45,103 bases of DNA from an uncultured Bacteriovoracaceae bacterium. GTDB taxonomy: Bacteria; Bdellovibrionota; Bacteriovoracia; Bacteriovoracales; Bacteriovoracaceae. Position numbers and translations under genes: made by a program. Shown piece by piece: positions 23,626 through 31,231 of the stretch (positions within the stretch are counted from its first letter, which is position 1; every line of letters begins with the position of its first letter). The notes under the pieces are model-generated. The model was not told the DNA's origin. It searched no databases and worked only from the letters and a program-made list of their open reading frames with translations. The stretch spans positions 1-45,103 of the forward strand of contig CALHLC010000002.1 of assembly GCA_938034385.1 (NCBI GenBank). Direction: 5' to 3'.

Positions 23626-25129
23626 GAAAAAACAAGACTCAGGCTGGAGACCTGAAGAAGAAATCGCTGAATATATCATGCTTATGGGAAAAGAGGTTTT
23701 CTCACTAATAAGCTTTATCGCTGAGCCTCTTCTTGGATCAATTTCAAATAAGTTAAGTCTGAAGTTTCCATCACTTCAAAGATTCATTGAACCTAAGTAT
23801 AAGCCTATTACAAGAAAAGATACTGGATATAAACATGTACCATTTTATATTCCAGGAATTGGAATCTCTCAATACGGAGAAGTAAACTGGAGTGAAGTTG
23901 ATACAAGCCATCATACTTTAGTTGTTGGTGCTAGTGGTTGTGGCAAGACGAATCTTCTTGAGCTTTTATATGCTAGAAAAATGAAAGAAGAGAACTCGGT
24001 TGTTGTCTTTGATCCAAAAAACTCAAGAGAGCATTTAGAAACGTTTATTAAGGCAGCTAAGTGTTATAGAAAAAAAACATACATCGTTAGTCCTCTAATA
24101 AAAGAGTATTCAAGATTTAATCCATTTATCTCAAGTGATGTTACTCAAGTCTGTGAGCAAGTCTTAACAAGTATGGATAAAACAGAAAATGAGTTCTACA
24201 AAGCAGTTGAGAAGTCTTATCTTTTGCAGTCACTTGAAGACATTCTTGAAGAAGAGAAAAAAGCAGAGAAAGATAAGTTAATTCTTAGTTTCAAGACAAT
24301 TACAGAAAGATATTTGCAAAACTCAGATAAAGAAAAAAATGTGATGGGTCTTGCGACTAAGCTTGAGAACTTCGCAAAGTCTGAGATATCAAAGTTTTTT
24401 GAAGCATCAGATAAAGCTCTTAATTTTAATAAAATAAGAGAAGAAGGAGCAGCAATATACTTTGGTTTTCCAACACTTGATCACTCTGAAGTTGCCGTAA
24501 CAATGTATAAGATGCTTATCGTATCCTTGATGCATTATTGTGGGAAGGTTAATCAATATGATCCAGCTTTGAAGAGATCATTAAAACCGATGAGTGTCTT
24601 TATAGATGAGGCAAACTCACTATTATTTAGTCAATTCTATGAATTGGTATCGAAGGCAAGAAGTTCAAAAGTTGAACTTACAACAGTTGTTCAGTCTTTA
24701 TCAGATTTTGATTTAATTAATCCACATATTGGAAGACAGGTAAGAGAAAATTCAAAATTGCATTTTTACATGAGGCAAACTGAAGAATCATCTACGAATA
24801 TAATTGTCGGAAACCTCTCAACTCAGTTGACTACAAAAATCACAAGACAGATGGATAATAATTCTCCAACGGAGTTATCCTCTGTTCGAGATGTTCATGA
24901 GTTTAACCTACATCCAAATGTATTAAAGCATTTAAAGATGGGGCAAACAATTATGAGAACTGCTGGAGAGAGGAAATTGCATGCTCTTCATCTAAAGAAA
25001 CAAGAATGGATAGAAACTACAGATGGATTTACATTTGTTAGCTACGATCCATACAAGAAAGCATCAGATGAGGTTAAAGAAGTAAGAGAAAATGAACCAC
25101 TAGGAGAAGAATATGCATTATCAGAGTAA
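23618..25129 (+). CDS. virD4: VirD4/TraD-type coupling protein (T4CP)
   Basis: Starts at ATG 23618 (MSKKKQDSGW), inside the end of the lipoprotein gene; the longer frame from 23534 lies over that gene. This gives 503 residues. Walker A VVGASGCGKT lies near 101-110 and Walker B SVFIDEANSLL near 325-335, followed by ARSSKVELTTVVQSLSDFD typical of TraG/VirD4/TrwB ATPases that hand relaxosome DNA to the channel. The N-terminus has at most a weak hydrophobic stretch rather than two clear membrane helices, so it may depend on partners to reach the membrane. Confidence 0.88.
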   Translation: MSKKKQDSGWRPEEEIAEYIMLMGKEVFSLISFIAEPLLGSISNKLSLKFPSLQRFIEPKYKPITRKDTGYKHVPFYIPGIGISQYGEVNWSEVDTSHHTLVVGASGCGKTNLLELLYARKMKEENSVVVFDPKNSREHLETFIKAAKCYRKKTYIVSPLIKEYSRFNPFISSDVTQVCEQVLTSMDKTENEFYKAVEKSYLLQSLEDILEEEKKAEKDKLILSFKTITERYLQNSDKEKNVMGLATKLENFAKSEISKFFEASDKALNFNKIREEGAAIYFGFPTLDHSEVAVTMYKMLIVSLMHYCGKVNQYDPALKRSLKPMSVFIDEANSLLFSQFYELVSKARSSKVELTTVVQSLSDFDLINPHIGRQVRENSKLHFYMRQTEESSTNIIVGNLSTQLTTKITRQMDNNSPTELSSVRDVHEFNLHPNVLKHLKMGQTIMRTAGERKLHALHLKKQEWIETTDGFTFVSYDPYKKASDEVKEVRENEPLGEEYALSE

Positions 25130-25883
25130 AATAGATTCAGGGTTTTATTATCCTTTTCTAAAGTTTAAGCTTTTAAGTGTGAGAATGTATAAGCGATATA
25201 CAAAAACTCATTATGTCGAAAGAACTCTAAGAAAAATCTTTTTCAAGGCAGTTAAAGAAGGATATCTAAGTGTTTATTCTCCGGGACATATGTTGCCACA
25301 TATTTATTATCCTACAAAGAAGCTTGTAAGAAGACTAGAACTAAAACCTAAATCAATGTATATAAATGAAAATGAATTGATGCATGATTCAATAGTTTCT
25401 CATCTGGCATTAGCTATCTCTCTTAATTCAAAGTGTGAAGAATTAATTATGGAGCACGAGTTTAAAAGTTCTAAGACTGGTGATGGAAGAGAAAAACTAC
25501 CCGATTTTTATACTAAAATAAACGAGAATGGTGAGCTCTTTGATGATTATTATGAAATTGAGTTAACAGCAAAAAATAAAGATCGAGTTGTATCTAAATT
25601 AGATAGTTATGCTAAAAATTCAGCATGCAAACGAATAATTTATATTTTTACTAATCTTAGAATAATGAGAAAGTACTTAGAATATTTTAAAGAAGTAGTT
25701 GAGCTGGAAAACAAGAGTAAATTCTATTTTTTGCATATTAAAAACCCTGCTATTGATAAATATTATATCGATTCAATGAAGTATATTGTCTTTCAGGAGA
25801 AAGAGAATTTTGAAAAAGTGAAAAGTTTATTTATATCTTTGTACAATCCAATAGTTCCAGCGAAAGGCCTAAAGGAGGCCTGA
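25113..25883 (+). CDS. Replication-relaxation-type protein with PD-(D/E)XK-like motif; relaxase candidate
   Basis: A 256-residue protein overlapping the coupling-protein gene by 17 bp. The C-terminal half carries a nuclease-like pattern: HDSIVSHLALAI, MEHEF, LPDFYTKI, then YYEIELTAKNKDRVVSKLDSY and a hydrophobic strand CKRIIYIFTN. This agrees with the replication-relaxation family and the PD-(D/E)XK fold (Asp in LPDF, Glu-X-Glu and Lys in EIELTAK). The N-terminal part looks winged-helix-like. It sits between the coupling protein and the palindromic oriT candidate, exactly where a relaxase is expected. No HUH relaxase is visible, so a nicking or oriT-recognition role is inferred. Confidence 0.6.
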   Translation: MHYQSKIDSGFYYPFLKFKLLSVRMYKRYTKTHYVERTLRKIFFKAVKEGYLSVYSPGHMLPHIYYPTKKLVRRLELKPKSMYINENELMHDSIVSHLALAISLNSKCEELIMEHEFKSSKTGDGREKLPDFYTKINENGELFDDYYEIELTAKNKDRVVSKLDSYAKNSACKRIIYIFTNLRIMRKYLEYFKEVVELENKSKFYFLHIKNPAIDKYYIDSMKYIVFQEKENFEKVKSLFISLYNPIVPAKGLKEA

Positions 25884-25920
25884 CATATACCTAGAGAGTT
25901 CCTACCAAGGGCCTGACGTT

Positions 25921-26077
25921 CCACCCCCCTGAACTCAGGCGCATAAGTATTCAAATTTATTTACTTTTTCCTGGCCCTCCCAAACCCTCCCTCTTTCACG
26001 TTGTTACATAGGAAGGGTTTTGAAGTTCCATTAAAAAAGTAAATGTTGAAATTATGCGCCTGAGTTCAGGGGGATGG
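25921..26077. repeat. Nested inverted repeat, best oriT candidate
   Basis: The outer arms at 25925-25946 and 26052-26073 are perfect 22-bp inverted copies (sequence around CTGAACTCAGGCGCATAA), extended to 26 bp at 25921-25924/26074-26077 with one mismatch. Inside, ATTTACTTTTT (25959-25969) pairs with AAAAAGTAAAT (26034-26044), and AAACCCT (25982-25988) with AGGGTTT (26014-26020). All three nest, so one strand can fold along nearly its whole 157 bp. It lies in the gene-free gap after the coupling and relaxase-candidate genes. Extruded hairpins of this kind are usual at transfer or replication origins. Confidence 0.7.
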
Positions 26078-26202
26078 AAGAAGAAGATATAAGAGAAGGG
26101 AAAGAATGAGAGAAGAGAAAGGAGAAAAAGTGAAAGTAAGAAGTAAAAAAGAAAAATAAGGAGAAAGAAAAAATGGAGATAGAAAATAAGAAAAAGAAAA
26201 TA
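26068..26202 (+). other. Cytosine-free, purine-rich tract
   Basis: The plus strand has no C for 135 bases and only 11 T, so it is almost entirely G and A. It starts inside the right arm of the nested inverted repeat and runs into the first codons of the next gene. Such strand asymmetry could mark an unwinding or loading site beside oriT, or form triplex or RNA-DNA hybrid structures. Confidence 0.75.
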
Positions 26203-26490
26203 CAATCAAGATATATGATTGATTTTGGTGATGATAAAATATTTAGTAAGAAGTTATATCTATTATTAGAATCACTAAATAGGAAAAAATACGGATCAGT
26301 TTTAACAATAAAGAATCTAGTAAGAGATATTGTAGAAAATCTGAATGAGAAGCAAAAAAAGAGAATAATTGAAAGCTCATATTCAGATATGGATAAAGTA
26401 AGTATTGAGTTAGAAGAATACAACAAATCAAATAACCAAAATCTAAGTCTTGGAAAATACTTAGTAAAAAAGCTCAAGATTAAGAATTAA
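26173..26490 (+). CDS. Small basic protein next to the oriT candidate
   Basis: A 105-residue very basic, helical protein: MEIENKKKKIQSRYMIDFGD, then KKLYLLLESLNRKKYGSVLT, and a Lys-rich end. No family is recognised. The start has GGAG 10 bp upstream within the purine tract. Position right beside the nested repeat and high charge suggest a DNA-binding relaxosome accessory protein, as in many conjugative systems; this is inferred. Confidence 0.55.
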   Translation: MEIENKKKKIQSRYMIDFGDDKIFSKKLYLLLESLNRKKYGSVLTIKNLVRDIVENLNEKQKKRIIESSYSDMDKVSIELEEYNKSNNQNLSLGKYLVKKLKIKN

Positions 26491-26681
26491 AAGATCAAAA
26501 GTGGTTCCACAATCAAAGATCTTAAAACACTGACGATAAAAACTAAATTACGTTAACCCTCAGATTCAAATGCTTGATCTATGAGAGTAAATACTATCCT
26601 TTCTTTTAGACTGAAAACTAACTGCCCTTGAAGTCAAATTGATAGATGCATTTGAATATTAACAGATAAGGAATAAATGAT

Positions 26682-27023
26682 ATGAATTCACAAACAAAGA
26701 ATATTAATAAAATTGAAAAAAAGAACCTAGAAACTCTATTAGGTAGAGTTGGAACTAAACCCGATCTTAAGTATGTAAAAGGTGAAAAACTGGCAATCTG
26801 TAAATTTAGATTCGCAGTCGATAATGGCAAAAAAAATGACCCAGATTGGATAAATGTCGTAGCGTTTTCTGATCTAGCGGAGATGATCGAATCTGAGGTT
26901 AAAATTGGAGATCAGCTCTTTTTGAGAGGGAAAACTCTAGAGAGAACATGGATTGATTCTGAAGGTACTGAGAAGCTCTCAAGAGAGTTCAGAGTCAATG
27001 TCGTTGCACCGGTTTTAAAATAA
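26682..27023 (+). CDS. ssb: Single-stranded DNA-binding protein
   Basis: A 113-residue OB-fold protein. GRVGTKPDLKYVKGEKLAIC, then KFRFAVDNGKKNDPDWINVV, AFSDLAEMIESEVKIGDQLF and LRGKTLERTWIDSEG follow the SSB pattern through the whole domain. The acidic C-terminal tail of chromosomal SSB (DDDIPF type) is missing and the protein ends RVNVVAPVLK, as in many element-borne copies. It probably protects transferred single strands. The 191-bp gap before it holds a small hairpin (GTGG/CCAC near 26505) and no clear gene. Confidence 0.88.
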   Translation: MNSQTKNINKIEKKNLETLLGRVGTKPDLKYVKGEKLAICKFRFAVDNGKKNDPDWINVVAFSDLAEMIESEVKIGDQLFLRGKTLERTWIDSEGTEKLSREFRVNVVAPVLK

Positions 27024-27062
27024 TCAACAATTTTAGTCTGTATTAAAACAAAAGGATCTAGT

Positions 27063-27374
27063 ATGATAACAAATAATAAATTATCTCTTATTAGAGATAA
27101 GAAAGATGAATGTAATAATTCATCAGAGCTCTTTGAAAATCGAATAACGGAGTTAGTAGCATTAAATCATCATGTGTTTAATGAAAGAGAAGCTGCTTTC
27201 TATTGCCGATGTAGTGTAGATAGTATTCGCTATCATGCATTGAGGTCTAGGAAGCTAATGTTTTGTGACTTTACTAAAGATGGATTGATTTTTCTTAAAT
27301 CAGATCTTGATTCTTTTCTAGAAAAAACTAGAAGAGTTCCAAGCTCTAAGGAGAAAAAATTATGTATGAATTAG
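27063..27374 (+). CDS. Small HTH protein, likely excisionase (recombination directionality factor)
   Basis: A 103-residue protein. The central part reads FNEREAAFYCRCSVDSIRYH followed by SRKLMFCDFTKDGLIFLKSDLDSFLE, the winged-helix form of MerR/excisionase-type (HTH_17) domains. The gene overlaps the integrase by 13 bp on the same strand, the usual place for xis. It would steer the integrase toward excision and might bind the TTGTTACCA repeats. Confidence 0.72.
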   Translation: MITNNKLSLIRDKKDECNNSSELFENRITELVALNHHVFNEREAAFYCRCSVDSIRYHALRSRKLMFCDFTKDGLIFLKSDLDSFLEKTRRVPSSKEKKLCMN

Positions 27375-28699
27375 TAAAGTTAGATGTATCTATGGAATAT
27401 TTTCCCAAAGTGTATATTTTTAAGAAAAGAGATAAATGGCATTGGAAGTTTCAACTTCCCAATGGGCATTGGTTTTATTCTAAAGCTGCAGGGGAGAATG
27501 AAAGAGAAGTAAAAGAAAATGCTAGAATAAAGGAGAGAGATCTTTCTAAAGGACTTTTTCTTCAAAAAGAATTAAGTAAGCTACAGGCAACTTCACATCA
27601 AGCCTATAGTCTGCTAGATGGAATTGAAGATTATATAGAAAGTCTTATTTTAGAAAATGCTGCTCCCAAATATTATAAAGACTCTTTAAAAGAACTTAAA
27701 ACTATCGCAAAACAATTTAGAAATAATTATAAAATTGAAATGATTCATGAAATTAAAGATCAAGATGCAAGAAAGTATCGTAAAGATCTTTTGATAAGAG
27801 TGAAGAAAGATGAAATGAAAAGAGTTTCTGCTTTTAAGAAGCTGAATTTAATTAAGAGATTATTTAAGTGGTTAAAAAAGAATAAGAAAATTCTCATTGA
27901 TCCTTGGGCAGAAGTTGATCGAATTACGGTATCTAAAGATGAGAAAGTAAGACGAGTTGCTCCTCCCAAGGAAATTATCCCTAAATTGATGAATGCAGAT
28001 TATAAGCATCGATTTGGTTTTCCAATTAAAGAGTTTGCATATGGTTTGTATAGAACTGGCGCAAGAAAAGAGGAACTGCTTTATTTAGAAGTTCAAGATG
28101 TTGATTGGGAGACAGGACTTTGGAAGATTCATAAAAAAAGATGCCCAACGAAAGATGGAATGACGTGGTTTCCAAAGTATGGAAAAAATCGAGTGACAAT
28201 AATTCCCAAAGATTTATTAAAACTTCTAAAACCCTTAGTCGATAGAGCAATGAATAATAGAGTCGTAGGGTATACGAAAGATGAAAAGGGTAATGAAAAA
28301 ATAGTAGAGGCCAAATTCATCTTTACTATGCGAGATCGGAGTCAATCTTTACTTGATGGAGCTACAGTGTATCGAAGAATTGATAATATTAGAGGAGCTT
28401 GGGGAGGATTATTTATAGCTGCGGGAATTGCTGAGCCAAAACTTTCTTCAAATGATAGTACGAAAAGATATCTTGATGGAACGAAGAAGCGATCTGATTA
28501 TAAAGTACCTTATACTCGTCACGATATGAGAAGAGGTTTTAATGTGTCAGCACTTGAAGCAGGAATGAGTCTTGATGATAGGGCTTTATTGTTAGGCCAT
28601 GCGAAAGAAGTTAATGAGAGTCATTACTGTGGTAAGTCTAAGCTTGATACGGAGAAAATTCTAAATATTGTTAACAAGAAAATGTGGAAGAAAAAATAA
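27362..28699 (+). CDS. int: Tyrosine integrase of the ICE
   Basis: A 445-residue tyrosine recombinase. After an N-terminal arm-binding part and a SAM-like core-binding domain (about 65-165), the catalytic domain shows box I YRTGARKEELLYLEV, box II HDMRRGF with LLGHAKEVNESHY, and nucleophile Tyr422. The reading frame stops 3 bp before the tRNA-Leu 3' end, typical for an element that integrates at this tRNA. Start ATG 27362 lies inside the HTH gene; the preceding GGAGAAAAAAT supports it. Its last 23 codons are duplicated at the window start. Confidence 0.93.
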   Translation: MYELVKLDVSMEYFPKVYIFKKRDKWHWKFQLPNGHWFYSKAAGENEREVKENARIKERDLSKGLFLQKELSKLQATSHQAYSLLDGIEDYIESLILENAAPKYYKDSLKELKTIAKQFRNNYKIEMIHEIKDQDARKYRKDLLIRVKKDEMKRVSAFKKLNLIKRLFKWLKKNKKILIDPWAEVDRITVSKDEKVRRVAPPKEIIPKLMNADYKHRFGFPIKEFAYGLYRTGARKEELLYLEVQDVDWETGLWKIHKKRCPTKDGMTWFPKYGKNRVTIIPKDLLKLLKPLVDRAMNNRVVGYTKDEKGNEKIVEAKFIFTMRDRSQSLLDGATVYRRIDNIRGAWGGLFIAAGIAEPKLSSNDSTKRYLDGTKKRSDYKVPYTRHDMRRGFNVSALEAGMSLDDRALLLGHAKEVNESHYCGKSKLDTEKILNIVNKKMWKKK

Positions 28700-28758
28700 T
28701 TTTGGTGCCTCGGGGGGGACTTGAACCCCCAAGAACCGAAGTTCGGCGGATTTTGAAT
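28626..28758. repeat. Direct repeat, right copy (attR core)
   Basis: Identical to bases 1-133: integrase end, then tRNA-Leu bases from the CCA end to the anticodon loop. The point where identity stops (28758) is inside the anticodon stem-loop, a standard crossover place for tyrosine integrases. Confidence 0.95.
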
Positions 28759-28789
28759 CCGCTGTGTCTACCAATTCCACCACCAAGGC
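28703..28789 (-). tRNA. tRNA-Leu(CAA), intact, attachment site
   Basis: Minus strand, 87 bases. The acceptor arms GCCTTGG and CCGAGGC pair, the anticodon stem GCGGA/TCCGC carries loop TTCAAAA with anticodon CAA, a class II variable arm CCGAACTTCGG is present, GGTTCAAGTCC forms the T-arm, and CCA is encoded. The 3' part belongs to the element's att sequence and the 5' part to the flank. Confidence 0.95.
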
Positions 28790-28920
28790 TTGTTGCTATA
28801 TTGTTACCAAGTTTAAATTCGATTACAACTTAAAATTTCAAAAAAGCGCTCTAAGCGCTTAAAATTATTGAGAAAAACATCAAAAAGAGCTTATCTTTTG
28901 TTACCAATTTTTTAATAGAC
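28790..28920. other. Spacer between intact and broken tRNA-Leu with element-like motifs
   Basis: TTGTTACCA occurs at 28801-28809 and 28898-28906, the same nonamer that clusters at the ICE left end. TTTTGTTACC...TTTTTT...AGACGCG at 28897-28923 resembles the reverse complement of the left end (136-171). A hairpin AGCGCT/AGCGCT lies near 28844-28859. The spacer looks like a scar of a related element rather than native chromosome. Confidence 0.5.
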
Positions 28921-28967
28921 GCGGATTTTTTTGAATCCGCTGCGTCTACCAATTCCGCCACCAAGGC
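28921..28967 (-). pseudogene. Broken tRNA-Leu(CAA), 5' half only
   Basis: Minus strand: the tRNA-Leu 5' half runs from the acceptor strand through the anticodon stem and then departs from tRNA sequence. It differs from the intact gene at two D-arm positions (GGCGG, GACGC) and has three extra A bases in the anticodon loop. Variable arm, T-arm and 3' acceptor are missing. The leftover bases fold as TAGAC/GTCTA plus GCGGATT/AATCCGC. Confidence 0.85.
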
Positions 28968-29010
28968 ATATTTCTATTCCAACTATTTTGTCTTAGCTTA
29001 TAGTACTTGG

Positions 29011-29988
29011 TCAAGCTTCTAATTCGAGATCCTGCTCGTCTAAATAAAGCTTTAATTCATCTAAGGCCTTAGAGACATCGTATTTGAGAATGATATTTTT
29101 AAATCCTTTTTGGAATTTATCATTAGATAAAAGACAAGGGTATTTTAGATAATCAAGAAGATAGCCTGGAACACCTAGTTTTTTATTAACAAGTGAGTTA
29201 ATACGAGACAATGCAAAGACCGGTAATGAATAAGCATGAGGGTTAACCTGTAAGACTGCATCTTTTATAGAAACATATCCTGGAGGAGTTACATTATATA
29301 AACCAGGTTGAACCTTTAAGGACTCAACTAAGACACTGGCCATATCTTCTTCGTGAATAAATTGAACTGTCGGATTATAATCCATAGGGAAAAAGCTAAG
29401 TGGGTGAGTGAGATAATTTGTGATCCCATTTCTTAGATTTTTTCCAATAATATTAGTGGGCCTTAAAATAATACAATCCAGTTTTTCCTTATTCTCATGC
29501 ATCCAGGCCTCACACCTTTGGTCCATCTCAACAACATCTCTTAGTTCTGGGAATTTTAAACTTCCTCTTAATGGAAAGCGCTCTTCTAGAAAAATAGGAT
29601 TATCATTTAAAGCTCCATAAACATGAAAAGAACTTAAGATAATCATTTTTTGAACATTGTTTTGCAAGGCGAGATCTAGAATCGTTTGTGTTCCTTGAAC
29701 ACTTAAGTTTAATCTTTTTTGTAAAAGGTTATTAGATATAGAACTATGAGTAACCCTTGATAAGTATAAAACATAATCAAAAGTATTTTCTCTGAAAAGA
29801 TTTTCAAAATCTCCTCTTTTGTATTCTAATAATTTATAGTTATATCTAGATGACTTTACAGGTGTTTCTAAAATTCTTGTATCGATTCCAGTTATTTTTA
29901 AACGAGGGTATTTCTTTAATAATTTTTTAATCGTTAAGTTTGCCAATCCACCTTTGGCCCCAATAATAAGTAAGTGCTTTTGGCTCAT
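29011..29988 (-). CDS. NAD-dependent epimerase/dehydratase-like protein (extended SDR)
   Basis: The ATG at 29988 overlaps the stop of the acyltransferase gene (ATGA), so it is preferred to 30003; this gives 325 residues. Rossmann motif LLIIGAKGGLANLTIKK is at the N-terminus, then YVLYLSRVTHSS, MIILSSFHVYG with the Tyr of the SDR site, and ILRPTNIIG. The Lys of YxxxK is not evident, so catalysis is uncertain. With the acyltransferase upstream it probably acts in lipid or surface-glycan metabolism. Confidence 0.78.
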   Translation of the reverse strand: MSQKHLLIIGAKGGLANLTIKKLLKKYPRLKITGIDTRILETPVKSSRYNYKLLEYKRGDFENLFRENTFDYVLYLSRVTHSSISNNLLQKRLNLSVQGTQTILDLALQNNVQKMIILSSFHVYGALNDNPIFLEERFPLRGSLKFPELRDVVEMDQRCEAWMHENKEKLDCIILRPTNIIGKNLRNGITNYLTHPLSFFPMDYNPTVQFIHEEDMASVLVESLKVQPGLYNVTPPGYVSIKDAVLQVNPHAYSLPVFALSRINSLVNKKLGVPGYLLDYLKYPCLLSNDKFQKGFKNIILKYDVSKALDELKLYLDEQDLELEA

Positions 29989-30887
29989 AGTTTTATATCC
30001 CACTTGCTTAAATCAAAGTTTTCCCATCCATCAAACATTTTTCTTTTCTTCGGAAGTTCTTTTTTTATTTTGTTGTGGATTTTTAATTTTACTTTTTGGA
30101 CCTCTTCATAGATTTCTGATTTTGGAGCATTGGGACTTAACCCTTTTTTAGGTTTAATAGGTTTCCCAATATAGATATCAACAGGTGATGGCATAGGAAT
30201 TAATCCTAAGATCCCAGCAAGAGGAAAAAGTGGTGTAATAGGAAAAGATGGTAAATTAAAAAGACTGGCAAGTTCCTTACTGTGATAAACATAAGGATAG
30301 AACTCTTCAGCTCCAATAACTGTAATAGGCAAGATTTCAACATTTTTCTCAAGAGCGAGCCTGTAAAAACCATGTGTGAAAGATTGTAATTTATAAAAGT
30401 CCTCAGTTGACTTCGTGATTCCTTTAATACCTTCAGGAAAAGCAAGAATTGAATGTCCATGCTCTAAAAGATAGCGACAATTTTTTCTATCACCTAAAAT
30501 TGTTCCAGACTGAGTAGCAGCTTTTGCTAAGAAAGGAACTTTAAATAAAAACCTTTCTCCCATGGCCCTAAGTAGTAAAGGAGATTTTTGTTCCATAATA
30601 AAGGCTGCTATAATTAGTGCTCCATCTATTGGTAATTGTCCTGAGTGATTAGAAACAGCGATAAAGTTTTTTTTCTTTGGAATGTTTTCTAATCCATGAA
30701 CTCTGACTCGAAAGTATTTTTCAAATATAGGATAGAAGATATTTAAAGCGCTCTGGAGAGTATCAATTTTTAGTCCCCAAGGGTCATGCTCTTTCTCATG
30801 CTTGATCCTTAGCTTATCTGTCTGCACAGAGACCTTATCTTTCACCTCAGCGAGGTAATTTTCAATTAATTCAGAGACAGATGCCAT
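29985..30887 (-). CDS. Lysophospholipid acyltransferase family (PlsC-like)
   Basis: A 300-residue acyltransferase. Acceptor motif NHSGQLPIDGALI holds the catalytic His and Asp in the variant spacing seen in the HSGxLPxD subgroup. Later blocks are GTILGDRKNC, ILAFPEGIKG (substrate-binding Glu-Gly) and ILPITVIGAEEFYP. The N-terminus lacks a strong signal and membrane association is likely peripheral. It should acylate a glycerophospholipid or similar lipid. It is the first gene of a two-gene operon with the epimerase-like protein. Confidence 0.85.
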   Translation of the reverse strand: MASVSELIENYLAEVKDKVSVQTDKLRIKHEKEHDPWGLKIDTLQSALNIFYPIFEKYFRVRVHGLENIPKKKNFIAVSNHSGQLPIDGALIIAAFIMEQKSPLLLRAMGERFLFKVPFLAKAATQSGTILGDRKNCRYLLEHGHSILAFPEGIKGITKSTEDFYKLQSFTHGFYRLALEKNVEILPITVIGAEEFYPYVYHSKELASLFNLPSFPITPLFPLAGILGLIPMPSPVDIYIGKPIKPKKGLSPNAPKSEIYEEVQKVKLKIHNKIKKELPKKRKMFDGWENFDLSKWDIKL

Positions 30888-30952
30888 TTACTTATTATAT
30901 AATCTAGAGTGCTCAGCTCAAAAGATCGGTAAAAGATTCAAAGGGGATAGTT

Positions 30953-31231
30953 GTGAAAGATAAAATGAAAGAACTTGCTAAGAAAGTCTCTGAAGGAGCT
31001 AGTTCTGTAGTGGGTATTGGCAAAGACCTCTTAGAAACGACTAAACTTGAGCAAAACCTTTCGAACTCCTATAAGGCCTTAGGTCAGAAATTATATGAGA
31101 AACATATCTATTCTGGGCCATTTTTTGATGATCATGAGTTGCTTATGGAGATTAGAAAAATCGAGCAAACTCTTGAATTATTAGAGGCCTGTAAAGGTCA
31201 AATGGATGAGAAGAAGAAATCACTGTTTTAG
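30953..31231 (+). CDS. Small helical protein, unknown
   Basis: Ninety-two residues with a GTG start preceded by AAGGGGAT. It is helical and charged throughout (KDKMKELAKKVSEGASSVVG, then EIRKIEQTLELLEACKGQMD). No family recognised. Its last codons overlap the 3' end of the oppositely oriented engB by 12 bp. Confidence 0.55.
   Translation: MKDKMKELAKKVSEGASSVVGIGKDLLETTKLEQNLSNSYKALGQKLYEKHIYSGPFFDDHELLMEIRKIEQTLELLEACKGQMDEKKKSLF

Larger units (their letters stand above)
134..28758. mobile_element. Integrative and conjugative element inserted at tRNA-Leu(CAA)
   Basis: The element is bounded on the right by a tyrosine integrase gene that stops three bases before the 3' end of tRNA-Leu(CAA), and on the left by a copy of the same tRNA 3' part. 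It carries a small HTH protein (excisionase candidate), SSB, a coupling ATPase, a VirB-type secretion set, a serine recombinase and cargo genes. Gene order from left to right is cargo, signalling operon, regulators, secretion, transfer DNA processing, integration. No HUH or other classical relaxase is visible. The exact right edge is uncertain because integrase-arm-like repeats also occur beyond the intact tRNA, up to 28906. A plain chromosomal left junction is not in the window. Confidence 0.88.

Noticed and set aside
26052-26477. Long minus-strand reading frame rich in Phe, Ser and Leu
   Set aside because: It is the complement of the purine-rich tract and of the small basic-protein gene. 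Its low-complexity composition follows from C-free DNA and not from protein coding.
26495-26520. Sigma-54 promoter on the minus strand near TGGAACCACTTTTGAT
   Set aside because: The -12 GC is missing, and it points away from the genes it might serve.
452-28699. Prophage
   Set aside because: No capsid, tail, terminase or lysis genes are visible; the secretion and coupling ATPases mark it as conjugative.
29420-29620. Plus-strand frame opposite the epimerase gene
   Set aside because: Shadow of a conserved reading frame on the other strand.
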